Of a DNA stretch of 64,000 nucleotides, positions 15,161-26,053 are shown piece after piece. The notes beneath the pieces were generated by a model, which worked only from the letters and a program-made list of their open reading frames with translations, had not been told where the DNA came from and searched no databases. The DNA is taken from contig NC_065532.1 of assembly GCF_020184175.1 (NCBI RefSeq), positions 10,106,001 through 10,170,000 on the forward strand, in the 5' to 3' direction. How positions within the stretch are numbered: the stretch's first letter is position 1; every line of letters starts with the position of its first letter. The DNA comes from Aphis gossypii. Taxonomy: Eukaryota; Arthropoda; Insecta; Hemiptera; Aphididae. A program made the position numbers and the translations under genes.

Positions 15161-15410
15161 TTTACCTGATCCAGTCATAGGCCTGTGTTTGTATGTCAGA
15201 ATGTAATAAAAGTTAGGTATATAGATATTATACTTCAACTTTCAAGTATAACGATAAACTGAGAAGTAATGTTTATAACGAGGTAGTGCTCAAACTCATA
15301 CCAAAAAATTAAGTCTAAAGCAACAGTTATATATACTTAGACAAGAGTATTAACTATGACCATGTATTATGTATTCAGACATATATTACCATATAAGCAA
15401 AATATATTTA

Positions 15411-15442
15411 TAATATATATATATATAATATATATATATATA
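15411..15442. repeat. (AT)n microsatellite
   Basis: AT dinucleotide runs with short interruptions are directly visible. Confidence 0.8.
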
Positions 15443-15489
15443 TTTATATAAATATTCATACATAAAAAAAAAAAAATCAAGTATAATAT

Positions 15490-16199
15490 TTTTTTATTTC
15501 CAACTATGTACATGTATAAAAAAGAACTTAGTTCAGATTTTATTTTAAAATATTTAGTATAAAATTAAAATAAATATATTTTAAAAATAAAATCTAGTCT
15601 ATATACATGAAAATATTACATAACTGATTCCATTTGTTAAAATTAATGTATTTTTTAAATAATAATGGCTTTGACTTTAGTAACAACCAAAACCATAGTT
15701 ATTTACATAAAATCTACAAGTGTTTATTTTTTTTATTTAAACAAGTGATTAAATAAAAAAACTAATTCACTAAACATATTTCCAAAATAATTAAAAAAGA
15801 ACAAAATTTTCATATGTTAAAATAGTTTTAACAATGATTAAGTTAAGAACTTTGATTTTCAATCAAAGTTAAAAAACTAAAATAAATGTCATAATTATCC
15901 TTAATTTTGTAATTTTACATTTTTAATATCCCATTGGAATAATATACTTATAATTAGGTAAAATATATGTCTAGGATAAATATATTGTATTGTTTACAAT
16001 AACGAAACTTTCTTTTGCTTTCTTCAATTTGAATCAGTCATACATAAAAGATATTAAAAATCTTAAACTAATATGTCATACTGTTAATACAAATAAAATA
16101 TAACAATATATATTAATAATTGAGTTATTAAATATGGGTTAAATAAAAAAAAAAAAATGGTATTAAAGGTTTACCATCAATAGCATATTATAGTGTATA
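15490..16199 (-). other. Likely 3' untranslated region of the Chromator-like gene
   Basis: This AT-rich sequence follows the stop codon at 16,200 on the minus strand. Candidate AATAAA signals on that strand lie near 15,723 and 15,493. There is no further coding content. Confidence 0.35.
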
Positions 16200-17132
16200 C
16201 TATTTATCCATATCCAAAGCAGCAAACTGTTCTTCGTCCATTTCGGTTACCATTAAATTACCATCAGGTAATTGCAACACGACCCTTCGAGGACCGCCTT
16301 TATAACAAAAAAAAAATAAATTGCATATTAGTCAAATAAATTTATTTCTTAACTCAAAAAAAGAATAAAACATGCCTGCAGGATTTGGTTCTCCAGCATC
16401 AACAATTTGTGCTACTAATTGATCTGATTCTTCTTGTATAACTTGAGGTTCTTGAACAAAGTTTTCATTTGTTTGAATAACAACTTGACCTCCTTGTTCT
16501 GTTGCCGATACAGGTACATATTGACCAGTTTCATTATCTTTCATATACATATTACCGGCATCATCAGTCACCAAATTTCCCAAGTCCAGCTGAACATGAA
16601 AAATATTTAAAAATATATAATTTATTTAACAAATTATTAACATGGTTTCTATGATTAAAACAAAATTATACATGATATATGATTTAATGTATTTGTGCAT
16701 ACCTGATGTGGCATTAGTTGACCAACAGTATTGCCAAAATCATCTAATGCTAACATTCCTTCTTGAGTTTGGTTGGTTTGTATCATACTATTACCATCTT
16801 CAGTAAGGTATACACACTGTGACCCTTCTCCTTCATTTCCACCTAATAATACTGCACCTCCACTAGCAGCTATTTGGGCGGCAGAAACCTAACAATAATT
16901 TTTAACATTTTAGAAAAAAATGTTTAGTTGTAAATGGATATTTGTATAAGATTTAATTTAATTATATAATTTTAAATCTTATATTTATACCTGATAGAGC
17001 ATGCCATCTTCTCCTGTTATAGTAATCATACTCTCGGCATCTTCAGCAGACAATAATAAACGACCAGATTCATCTGTCAGTATAGCTTGTTGTCCTGGGA
17101 AGGCTTGAGTAATTTGTTGTTCATGATGTTGT

Positions 17133-17164
<32 letters not shown>

Positions 17165-20100
17165 TTGTTGTTGTTGTTGTTGTTGCTGTTTTTGTTGAAT
17201 TTTTCGAGCTGGAACGTTTAGAGAACTATGGGATTTTGTAATTCCAGAGCTTACGTGCAGTGATTTATTACTAAAATGAATAAATTAAAAAATATATTTA
17301 TTAATCTATTATTAACCTACCAATTTATTTATCAGATATTAGTCATCACTATAATATATAATATAAGCACACCTGTTATTATTGGGTCTTGAATTAGTTT
17401 TTTTCATACGTAAACCAGAGTTTGAAGCAGTTGGAATGTCTTTATAATTAACAAAACTTTGTCTAGCTTGATGATGTTGCATCTGAGGTGTACGATTTAT
17501 GTTCACTTTTTCAGGTTCACCAATAGACATCATAGGATTTTGATTTCCTAAATGTCCAGATCCAGGTTCCAACTAGAATACAAATTATAAGCAAATTAAT
17601 TTATCCTTTAATTAAATTAAAATAAATGCATACTTTAATTATTGTTGGTAAAGAAGAATTGTCATGTTGTCTACCCATTAATGATTCATCAATAGTTATC
17701 ATTGTTTTAGGGCTTGACGGTGGAGTAGGCTCTGGAGTTTTTTCACCTTCAGCTTTCATTAATCTTTTTCCAGTTGTAGGACAAAGTGTTAATGGTCTAT
17801 TTGGACTATTAGGTGGAATTGAAACATCTGTAATGATTAATAAAATATATTTTTTGACTGTCAGTGTCATGACAAACTTTTGATGACAAACGTCATGATT
17901 ATGCTTTACATAAAAGCCTATTTTACATTGCGGCTAATAACCGCTGCTGTCGTGACCATAATGTTGCGTTTTCTAAAACTATTATTTAGTAAAAATAAAG
18001 TAAGAATAATAACAATAATTTCTGAATCAAGATGTAAGTCATCAAAAATCTGTCAAAATGATAATGAAAAATTTGTTTCAAAAGAAAATCTAAATATTAA
18101 GAACCTTCTGATGGGAAATGGTCCGACAGGCCGCCGTCATCAGTGTCGGATGCCGTGTCTTCCCAAAATTCTAACTGCTCTAGGGCGTTATAAGCGTAAG
18201 CACCTGGAAAATATTGGCCATGAACAGCAGCGATTAATTTCGCATACTTATAATTTGAGACACCCACTATTTATAATAGCTTTTGTTTTTATAATAAATG
18301 AATTATATAGTTATCTAAAATAAATTAATATTATATAATAATTATAATGTTCAATAATAATTAAAAATATGAATTGTTTAACTTATTAAGAACTTAAATA
18401 TTAAATAATAATTAATTCAAATAATTTACTGTAATCAAATATAAATAAATACATATAACATAGACATTATTTAAATTATGGCCATAGGTACATGCATTAT
18501 ATGAATTTATGGACAGATTAAATCACATCTGTATTTTCGACGGATCTCAGACCTTACTCACAATCTTAATGAAATTGTTTTAAGAAATACCATCAATTTA
18601 TTTTCAATTTTAATAACAAATATAAAGAAAGACATAGTTGGTTATAATATTTTCCTAAATAGCCATGAAATTAAATAATATAATAAGAAATTAAAATCTC
18701 AAAATAATAATTAATAATTCAAAAACTAGATTACAATAAAAAAAATATTAAACACATAACAAATAAAAACAAAAGCAGTTATTTTTAATGTTTCCTTTTT
18801 CAGATAACCAAATCAGTAAAAAAAAAAGGAAAGTTTTACTTATAGGAAAAAATTGTTTCATATACTAAAAATAATAAGTACCTTGTTGGACTACTCTGTT
18901 ATTAGGATTAGGCCTTATCATATGCGGAACAAAAGTCATTTTATTATTATGAGTTTTCATCCCTGGAGAACCTTGGTGTTTCTAGAAAAAATATTAATAT
19001 TTAAGACATTAATATACAACACAATAAGGTAAAATGATAAAATTGCAATGCAGTAGCAAGTACCTGAAGTAACGATTTTTCAAATTCTGGATTAGCAGCA
19101 GCAACTTTATGTAAAAATGGTCTAGGTTTTACAGCAGCTTGGATTTTTGTGGGTGGAACAAATGGTCTAAGTAATATACGTTATACAATATAATTTAATA
19201 CATTAATAGTAAATAACAATATTAAAAATAATTCACATACTTCTTAGCATAGGATTTCATTAAAGGAGATGACTGGTGTACAGCTTCTCTAGCTTTGGAT
19301 AGATCAAGAGTTTTTTTTGGAGGTTGCAGAGCTTGAGCTCCATCAGCATAAACCACTTTGCCTTTTCTTGGATCATCTCTATTCTTCATCATGAACATCA
19401 TACTTTGAGTCTTATCACTAACATTTAATCTAGTATATCCTTCATTGTTAGAATATAAATATATGCCTGATAGTGGAACTTGATTAGTTTCTAATTTCAC
19501 TAAACCTTTTGATGAAGCTACAGTTACCTAAAAAAATAACAATAAAATAATAATAACATTTATAAAAATTGAAAATAAAACTTAACCAAAGTATTAAACA
19601 AATACATTACTTGAGTTAAATGTGGTGAAATTTGTAAGAAACCAATATCAGAATTTCTGTGATAGTTGTTAAAATGCGATAGATGTGTTTTAATTTTTTT
19701 AATCCGTTCTTCTCGTTTTACTACAGGAAATACTGATGTTCTTGTGATACTTCTTGAAACATTATACTTTATGCGTTCTTCCATTGTTAGTTGACCTTTA
19801 AATAATATTAAAACAAGTATGTAATTTCTTAAGAAGTAACAAACAATATAGATATAATTGATAATTTATGTTTATAAATATAAACAAAAAAATTGTATTA
19901 TATATTAACAAATTTAACTAACTTCTTATAGTAATTTTTCCTAAATTTGAATTGGGTTCTTCATTTTCACTAATTGATGCATTAGATTTATGCAATGATG
20001 GATCATCCCAGTCTTCATCTTCAGAATCTGGATGAAAATATTTTTTCTTCAACACTGGAGTGTCTTCGTCCTCTTCTTCATCTTCCAACATAAGGTAATC

Positions 20101-22585
20101 CCGTTTTAGAATGTTTGGTTGAGTAGGTTTACTTTCAACAACTTCTTCAGTCGCTTTCATTGTACCACACCAATATTTAACTTGATCTAAGGCTTTTTGT
20201 TTACTGCTACGAACTGGTCTCCTACAACAAAATTATCAAATTTCAAAAAAACATAGCAAAAGAAAAGCCAAATCATTATAATTCAAAATCTAGAAACTAG
20301 AAACATATGTTTTTCATACACAATATATAAATATGTAATGCTTATTAAATTAACATGTAGAATGCCATGATTGCCAGTGGTCATCTGTAGGATCTCAAAT
20401 TATTTATGTTTGTGACAGCTGGCACCCCTAATTGATCATTACTAGCGCACCACGTGACCACTGGCGACCATTAATTAATTTGGTTTAATATTTTTATCTT
20501 TTACATGGCTCTACAATAATGCACTAGAAAAAGCGCAATGATGTAACAGAAATCATTACAAATTTTTAAATATTTTTTCAAAAACATAGTAAGTACACAT
20601 TTGGAATGATACTGAAAAATATGACTGGTAAATAACCTAATCTATGACAATCTACGTGTTAAAACATTGTATGAGTAATAATTGAGTTTTGAAATTGTTT
20701 TGAGTGAAATACTTAAATTTTGAATATTTTTATGAAAAGTTACAAAAATTTCTTATTTTGCTTAGCATCAGCAAAATTTTGGAACGCTAACTAAATGATC
20801 AAATTTACAATAAAAAAATAATATTGATTCCAATCATTTTAAATGATAAATAAAATTTAAGTTATAATTATTTAAAGGATTTGATTAAACATGTTTATTA
20901 ACAAATATCCATTAAATTCTACTACTATTTAAATAAAATAAAATATATTATATATCAGGGGTGGCCAAACTCTACTAAAAATATACTTCACCTTTGAGGA
21001 TCAACTTCCATAGAATTTTTTTTTTTATCATTGAATAACTATAATTATTAAGTAACATATATGACACGTGGCCCTAAAAATAAATTCTAACATGATCGAC
21101 TTTGAAATTGTCCACGATCGACTGGTCAATCGCGATCCACTGTTTGGCTGCCCCTACTATATATATATTTTGGGTTGCATAAAACATTTACTCATATGTT
21201 ATATGCATCATTAATATATCACTAAATCATGTTTAAGAGACTATTAGCTCACAATATATCAATAAAATGTTTAGAAATTGATTATACAACCCTTTATAAG
21301 TGTAATAAACAAAACTTTTAATCATACCCTGCTATTCCAACTTGTTCAACTTGTGCTTGTGATGATACTTTAGGTTTAACAACCCCCATATTTTGGATCT
21401 GTTCAATCTTTCGTGGGCGTCCAGGTCCAGCCCTCTTTCCAGAGTTAGAAATAGAACCATTTTTTAATAATGTATCCTCGTATTGTTTTATAAGATGGGT
21501 ACAAGCGCTCATATTATCTGCTGGCTCCCAAGTATTCTGTTCAGGAGGATAACCTTCCCATTTCAATAAATATTCAAATTGTTTTTTTTTCTGATTAAAA
21601 CGGCGTGCAACAACTCTTTCAACTACAAACTCTTGGCCTGAAGGAAATTCCCCACTAGGTTTCATACTCGGTGGCGGTTCATCTAAATTGCCGTTTGATG
21701 TACTTGGTTCAATTTTAATAATCTAAGAACAAACAATATTATTTTAATACTTAAAATAAAATTAATGCAAAAAATGTAAGCTAACCTTATCAGGAATACT
21801 TTTAGCTAACTCATCACAAGTATTAATAATTTTGCCAGCTTCTATCCAACTTTCTTTTACACCTTCGGGTAGCATGCACCACATTTGATACACTTTCCAT
21901 GATTCTTCATTTTCGGCTATAAAATTATCAAAAAAAAAAAAAATTTAATTTAATTTAATCTAATTAATTAAGTGATAAATGTACATACCTATTTGTTTAG
22001 TTTGAGAGTTTTTCCATAGTAAAAATCCAAGAATCGGTGGTTTTTTCTTTTCCTCCTATAAATTTTATTTTAATTAAAATCATACAATACAAAAACTGTA
22101 ACATAAATATGATACAATTGAAGATTATAATTAATAATTTTTCAAATGATTGTTATCTTTTTTTATTTTTAAAGGTAAAAGTTAAATAATAATATAATAG
22201 TTTTAGTTTTAAATTTATATAATATAAATAGGAAGTTAGTGCAGTACATGTAAAAACTAACAATTTTATCTTAATAAAAATATCTATATTGTGAATAAAT
22301 AAACCTTTTGCTTTTGATCTCGATATGCAGATACTTTTTTACATGTTCCTCCTAGTTTATGTTCTTGAAATTCTTCTACAAAATGAAATCCTATATGGCA
22401 TAAGCCACATACTAACACATCAACATTGGTAAGCTCTTCTTTAGCAGCTATAAAACAACAAAAATCAAATTTATAATAATTAAATATTGTAATAATGAAA
22501 AAAAATTACCTGTATTACCAGTTGCGGCAGATCCGTCCACTTCATCAACTTTTGTAGTTACTCCTTCATCTACTTCAGTACTCAT
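16200..22585 (-). CDS. Chro: Chromodomain protein, Chromator (Chriz)-like, 985 aa
   Basis: Sixteen coding exons join in frame: 22585-22510, 22447-22305, 22055-21989, 21916-21786, 21722-21328, 20221-19923, 19795-19611, 19527-19241, 19166-19064, 18981-18882, 17827-17634, 17572-17373, 17270-16991, 16888-16703, 16589-16376, 16297-16200. Seen: a C2HC zinc-finger-like motif (C39, C42, H55, C61); a chromodomain at about 171-226 with the expected aromatic-cage positions F171, W194 and Y197; an AT-hook core GRPRK at 240-244; acidic stretches in exon 6; a 20-Gln tract at about 755-774; and a Gln/acidic C-terminus. In Drosophila, Chromator is an interband/boundary chromatin and spindle-matrix protein of 926 aa with one chromodomain at a similar position, so the length fits. 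The start is the first ATG after a 5' UTR acceptor at 22,622-22,623. The last intron uses a GC donor. The assignment rests on domain order; another chromodomain regulator is possible. Confidence 0.8.
16298..16375 (-). other. GC-AG intron (last intron of the Chromator-like gene)
   Basis: The donor reads GCAG|GCATGT and the acceptor ATAAAG|GCGG. Only this junction keeps the frame (a G carried over, then GC GGT), so the intron starts with GC rather than GT. GC-AG introns are a known minor class spliced by the major spliceosome. Confidence 0.75.
17129..17188 (-). repeat. CAA/CAG tract encoding 20 glutamines
   Basis: Twenty in-frame Gln codons (mixed CAA and CAG, five CAG in a row) lie in coding exon 13, preceded by QQK and followed by HH. 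The length is expected to vary among individuals. Confidence 0.9.
18097..18266 (-). other. Candidate alternative terminal exon in Chromator intron 10
   Basis: On the minus strand an acceptor (TATAAATAG, ending 18,267) opens a 170-nt frame to a TAA at 18,099-18,097. The acceptor phase exactly fits the phase-1 end of exon 10 (18,882), which would replace exons 11-16 with 56 residues ending in an acidic stretch (key part EFWEDTASDTDDGGLSDHF). Codon third positions are unusually GC-rich for this locus. It could also be the last exon of a nested gene or a decayed gene fragment. No family recognised. Confidence 0.35.
20373..20465. repeat. Short inverted-repeat element in Chromator intron 5
   Basis: Perfect 11-bp arms GCCAGTGGTCA (20,373-20,383) and TGACCACTGGC (20,455-20,465) bound a 93-bp unit. 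The interior is more GC-rich than the intron. No clear target-site duplication was found, so the superfamily is not assigned. Confidence 0.4.
20956..21156. mobile_element. hAT-type non-autonomous element (MITE)
   Basis: The left end CAGGGGTGGCCAAAC and the right end GTTTGGCTGCCCCTA are inverted repeats typical of hAT elements. The flanking octamers TTATATAT (20,948-20,955) and CTATATAT (21,157-21,164) match at 7 of 8, as expected for an aged 8-bp target-site duplication. The 201-bp element has no coding capacity and sits in Chromator intron 5. Confidence 0.7.
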
Positions 22586-22621
22586 TATTGTTAAATGTAA
22601 TTTCACATAGAAACCGAAATT
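22510..22621 (-). other. First coding exon of Chromator with 5' UTR part
   Basis: The acceptor TTGTATAG ends at 22,622; 36 nt of 5' UTR precede the ATG at 22,585. The upstream partner is a donor at 23,423 (AACAG|GTAATTAATA), which defines a non-coding first exon inside the CpG-rich block. The intervening ~0.8 kb (22,622-23,422) is AT-rich intron with no coding content. Confidence 0.5.
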
Positions 22622-23422
22622 CTATACAATTTAAAAGAAATTATATTAAGAAATGAATACATGTTATTACAAATATAATAACATTTTGGTATTTAAAAGT
22701 TACTTATTTGTTTTTATTCATATTAAAAGGTTAAAAATTTAAATATTTGAAAAATTCAACGCCATTAACTTAATAACAAGATGGTGTTAAGATAATTTTT
22801 TTTATATACATAAATATACTATTTTTGACATTAAATTATCATAATTCTATCATGAATCAAATTATATTATACACCTATTATCTATAGAATTTGTAGTTTA
22901 GTTATTAATACAAATTTACACAAATTGAATTTATTAATTAGGTACTGTAACAAAAATAACTGTACTTAATGTTTGCATACTACTTAGCATAGAAATTACT
23001 TACAATTCAAGATCCATCAAACATTACTAACAAAATACAATATTTTACAAATGTGCATTATACTAAATTTCTGAATAAATCATACCAAGTACATAAAGAA
23101 TTTAAAATTTAAAAGAAATAAAGATTAATATAAATAGGTAGATGAACTATTAATTAATTTTCCAAAATCGTTTAATTGTGGAATGACTAATGCATCATAT
23201 AGCACCTTTGTTAATTAGACAAAATAAGAATTTGTTTTTTATAATAATATGCAAAATAGAAGATTTCGAAAATCAACAACAGACGCCTAGAACGGATTTT
23301 CAGTTGGAATATAATGATTGAGAGTACCTATTTATAGGAGAGCGTACCTACACCGCGAAAACATCAACAACAGATGGAAAACGTTACGAGCGGACGACCG
23401 GTTGTTGTTAAGTATTAATTAC

Positions 23423-24560
23423 CTGTTAAAAACTACCGTTTTTCGTTTTGAGGTTCCCAAAGCGGCGGCGGAAAACGGTAGAGCGGACTTTTAACGTGTA
23501 CCGAAAAATGGCGCCATATTTGTACAACGGCTCTCGAGACCGGCGGCCGAGTTTTTGGTTGAAAAGCGTAAAACAACGACGGACGGTAGCACTATCCGAA
23601 CACAAGTTTTGAAATTCGCGCAAAAACACTGTTATCAAGAAAAAGCTCGGAAGTTCGGGGGGAGAAAAAAAAATCAACAAGAACGCCGATGACGACAAGG
23701 TACCAACAAATTTTATAACCTAAATTTAATCGGAAATCGAAGAAATCTGAATAGAGAACGGGCCCGCGGATGAGAGAAAAGCGCGCACTCACGACAAACG
23801 AGCACACACGCACGCACGGACCTACGCAACACGCACGCACACACACGCAATATCGCGTCCTTTTTTTTTTTTTTTTTATGCACGTTATTATTTACTCGTA
23901 ATATTTTCCCGGCCACTAAAATAGCCGCCGTCGCCGCCGCCGCCGATTGACCAACTATCGTAAAACGGTACGCTCTGTGTTTAAGTTGGTGCCTACTTGT
24001 TCGCGGCGGGTAGCGCCCGTGAGGGATGATAAAATAATCCTAGTGAACGGCGTGAATAAAAAATCGTCGACCGGCGACGCGTGCTCGCCGATCGATTTTC
24101 AGTACTTACTTAGATCGTGCGGCACGCAATTTTCGCAGATTGAAAATTATTCAAAATTCGTGTTGATACGAAACCGACGTCAAAATGGAGGACGAGTCGG
24201 TTGCGGTCGTTGTACATAGGTAGCGCCCGCGAGCGGAATGTTGTTCGCGCCGACCGACCGGCCGCCCCATTGGACCGCTGCGGTCACGTGACCGCGCTGC
24301 ATCGATTCCTGGCCGTCGCCGTTTCGTAACGGCCCGCCGCCGTCGCCCGCACGCACGCACACACTCGCACGTTTTTAACGTACAGTAAATCGCACACACT
24401 GACGCAAACGTACCGAAAATCATGCCGCCGCCGCGCACCAACGCTCACGCACACGGCACACACACACGCGCACAATGCACATGCGTTACTCCTCCCGCGG
24501 CGCCTGCCGCCCGCCGTTTTCGCTTTTGCCTTTGTCAATTATTGTCGTCGTCGAGGTCCG
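23423..24560. promoter_or_regulatory. CpG-rich bidirectional promoter region
   Basis: This is the largest GC/CpG-dense block of the window. It carries the likely Chromator 5' non-coding exon on the minus strand (ending 23,423) and a candidate small gene on the plus strand (ATG 24,185). Visible elements include an inverted CCAAT box (ATTGG, 24,269-24,273), a perfect palindromic E-box (24,280-24,295) and CA/CG-rich simple repeats (about 23,805-23,850 and 24,345-24,480). The many overlapping open frames here are a side effect of few stop codons in GC-rich DNA. Confidence 0.6.
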
Positions 24561-25115
24561 CGTTTTATATTTTTACAATAAATTCCTTTTTTTTTTTTTT
24601 TTTTTGCCGCCAGTACCCACATGCCTACCATTACAACTACAACACTATAATATAATAATGTAATACACACACAGTACAACTGCTGCTGTAACAATAATAA
24701 TTGGCAATTTTACTGATTACCATGTGGCACTCACCACTGTGCCATTACACGGACGGTATTATCATTATCGTTCCGTCTGTTCCGTTAGAAAAAAAAAAAA
24801 AAAAGTTATCACGATTATGAAAAACAAATCGAACTATATAGTTGACGTTAATAGTTCACAATATTTTATTATCGTTTACATTTTGCCCAAGTATGCGTCT
24901 CACAGTCGTCCGCGCGCACACATCATAAAAAAAATATATTGATGTTATATTGTTGCTGGGGAGTTGTAATATTTTAACCAAGTACTTATTATGCGTGCAC
25001 GCCAGCTATATGGTGGTGTTTTTATTTTAGGTACTGTATTTCTCGTGCTGTCGACGATCCCGATCGTTTTTACGAAATTCACGACCTTTTAAACCGTTCG
25101 CGAACGCATTTATAA
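24185..25115 (+). CDS. Candidate two-exon micropeptide gene, 39 aa
   Basis: Exon 1 (24,185-24,219) starts at an ATG in good context (CAAAATGG) and encodes MEDESVAVVVH plus two bases. The donor is CATAG|GTAGCG. After an 811-nt intron a strong acceptor (GTTTTTATTTTAG, ending 25,030) leads into exon 2 (25,031-25,115), which continues in phase and reads through to a TAA. The joined peptide is 39 aa, charged, ending in a segment DDPDRFYEIHDLLNRSRTHL. No signal peptide or membrane segment is seen. It would be expressed divergently from the Chromator-like gene. I recognise no family. It could instead be the 5' leader of a longer transcript, and the donor is not optimal. Confidence 0.3.
24280..24295. 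promoter_or_regulatory. Perfect palindromic E-box (CLEAR-like)
   Basis: GCGGTCACGTGACCGC is a perfect 16-bp palindrome centred on CACGTG and contains GTCACGTGAC, the consensus bound by bHLH-zip factors of the MITF/TFEB and USF families. It lies about 100 bp downstream of the candidate ATG at 24,185 and about 860 bp upstream of the Chromator 5' exon donor. Confidence 0.55.
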
Positions 25116-25950
25116 TTATACATGACCCGCGTCGATACCTATACAACAATTAGTTTAGAACGCGGTAGGGACCTCTTCTTTCTCGATGTTATTATTATTA
25201 CACCACGTTGCTACTTGTTGATATCTATTTTATTTACTTAACGTTTTACCATTCATACCCTCACGAATTATAATAATTACAACCGCGGCAAACTCGTATA
25301 ATGACTAATGCGCAAGATAATATTGTGTGTACCGATAATTTCCTGAATATCATTTGTTCATTATGCAAATTATTAGTTATTAAAAGTTGATTTTGAATTC
25401 ATATGCACTACACATATTATTAATGTACCTACTTAAATTTTATTAATTTTTCTTGAAAAATTAATAATTTATTTAGGACCTGACCATTCATTATTATTTA
25501 TTAAGTAAAAGTATATCAATTAATTCTTAGTACATATTTTTACATCTATATTAATTTTTAGTAAAAATACATAAAAAAAGCGTTAAAGTAATTCATTCAG
25601 CTCACTCAAGACCAGTCTTTACTAAGTATTTGTAATACCTACTATTTCCATGCTTACAACAGTTATAACTGATTTTCGTTGATCACATTTAAACATTTTT
25701 ACAATAATAATCAAATATGAAAAAAATACTACATCAGATATAATGATGATTATATGGTATATAAAAAAAATATATTATTTTTAAATAGGTAATTGATTAA
25801 TTAAAAAAAAAAAATCTTAAATATCAATATAAAATAACAGCTATGAAATAAATGATTTGTTTTAGGCGTTGTATTATTAAGAATAATTTTATGGTTTCTA
25901 ATATTAAGCAAGTTGACAATTTTAAAAAGCATATAAATTTGTACATGTTA
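25116..25950. other. Intergenic sequence, nothing recognised
   Basis: AT-rich between the candidate small gene and the 3' end of the dynactin gene; no coding exon seen. Confidence 0.5.
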
Positions 25951-25953
25951 AGT

Positions 25954-25959
25954 TTTATT
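25954..25959 (-). terminator. Poly(A) signal of dynactin subunit 2
   Basis: On the minus strand AATAAA lies about 95 nt after the stop codon of the gene. Confidence 0.5.
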
Positions 25960-26053
25960 TTTAAAAATTAAATGATTATTATACAAATTTATAAAATTTA
26001 TATTCTGATAAATACTTTGTTAAGAAAATATTTAACTAAATTTAGTTTTATGT

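Noticed and set aside
17880..18323. 147-codon plus-strand open frame
   Set aside because: It lies opposite the better-supported minus-strand exon at 18,097-18,266 and inside a Chromator intron. Its peptide has no recognisable domain and is explained as a shadow of the GC-rich minus-strand frame.
23426..24663. Cluster of 60-96 codon open frames on both strands
   Set aside because: They come from low stop-codon density in CpG- and CA-rich promoter DNA; the peptides are Arg/Cys/Ala repeats of simple sequence.
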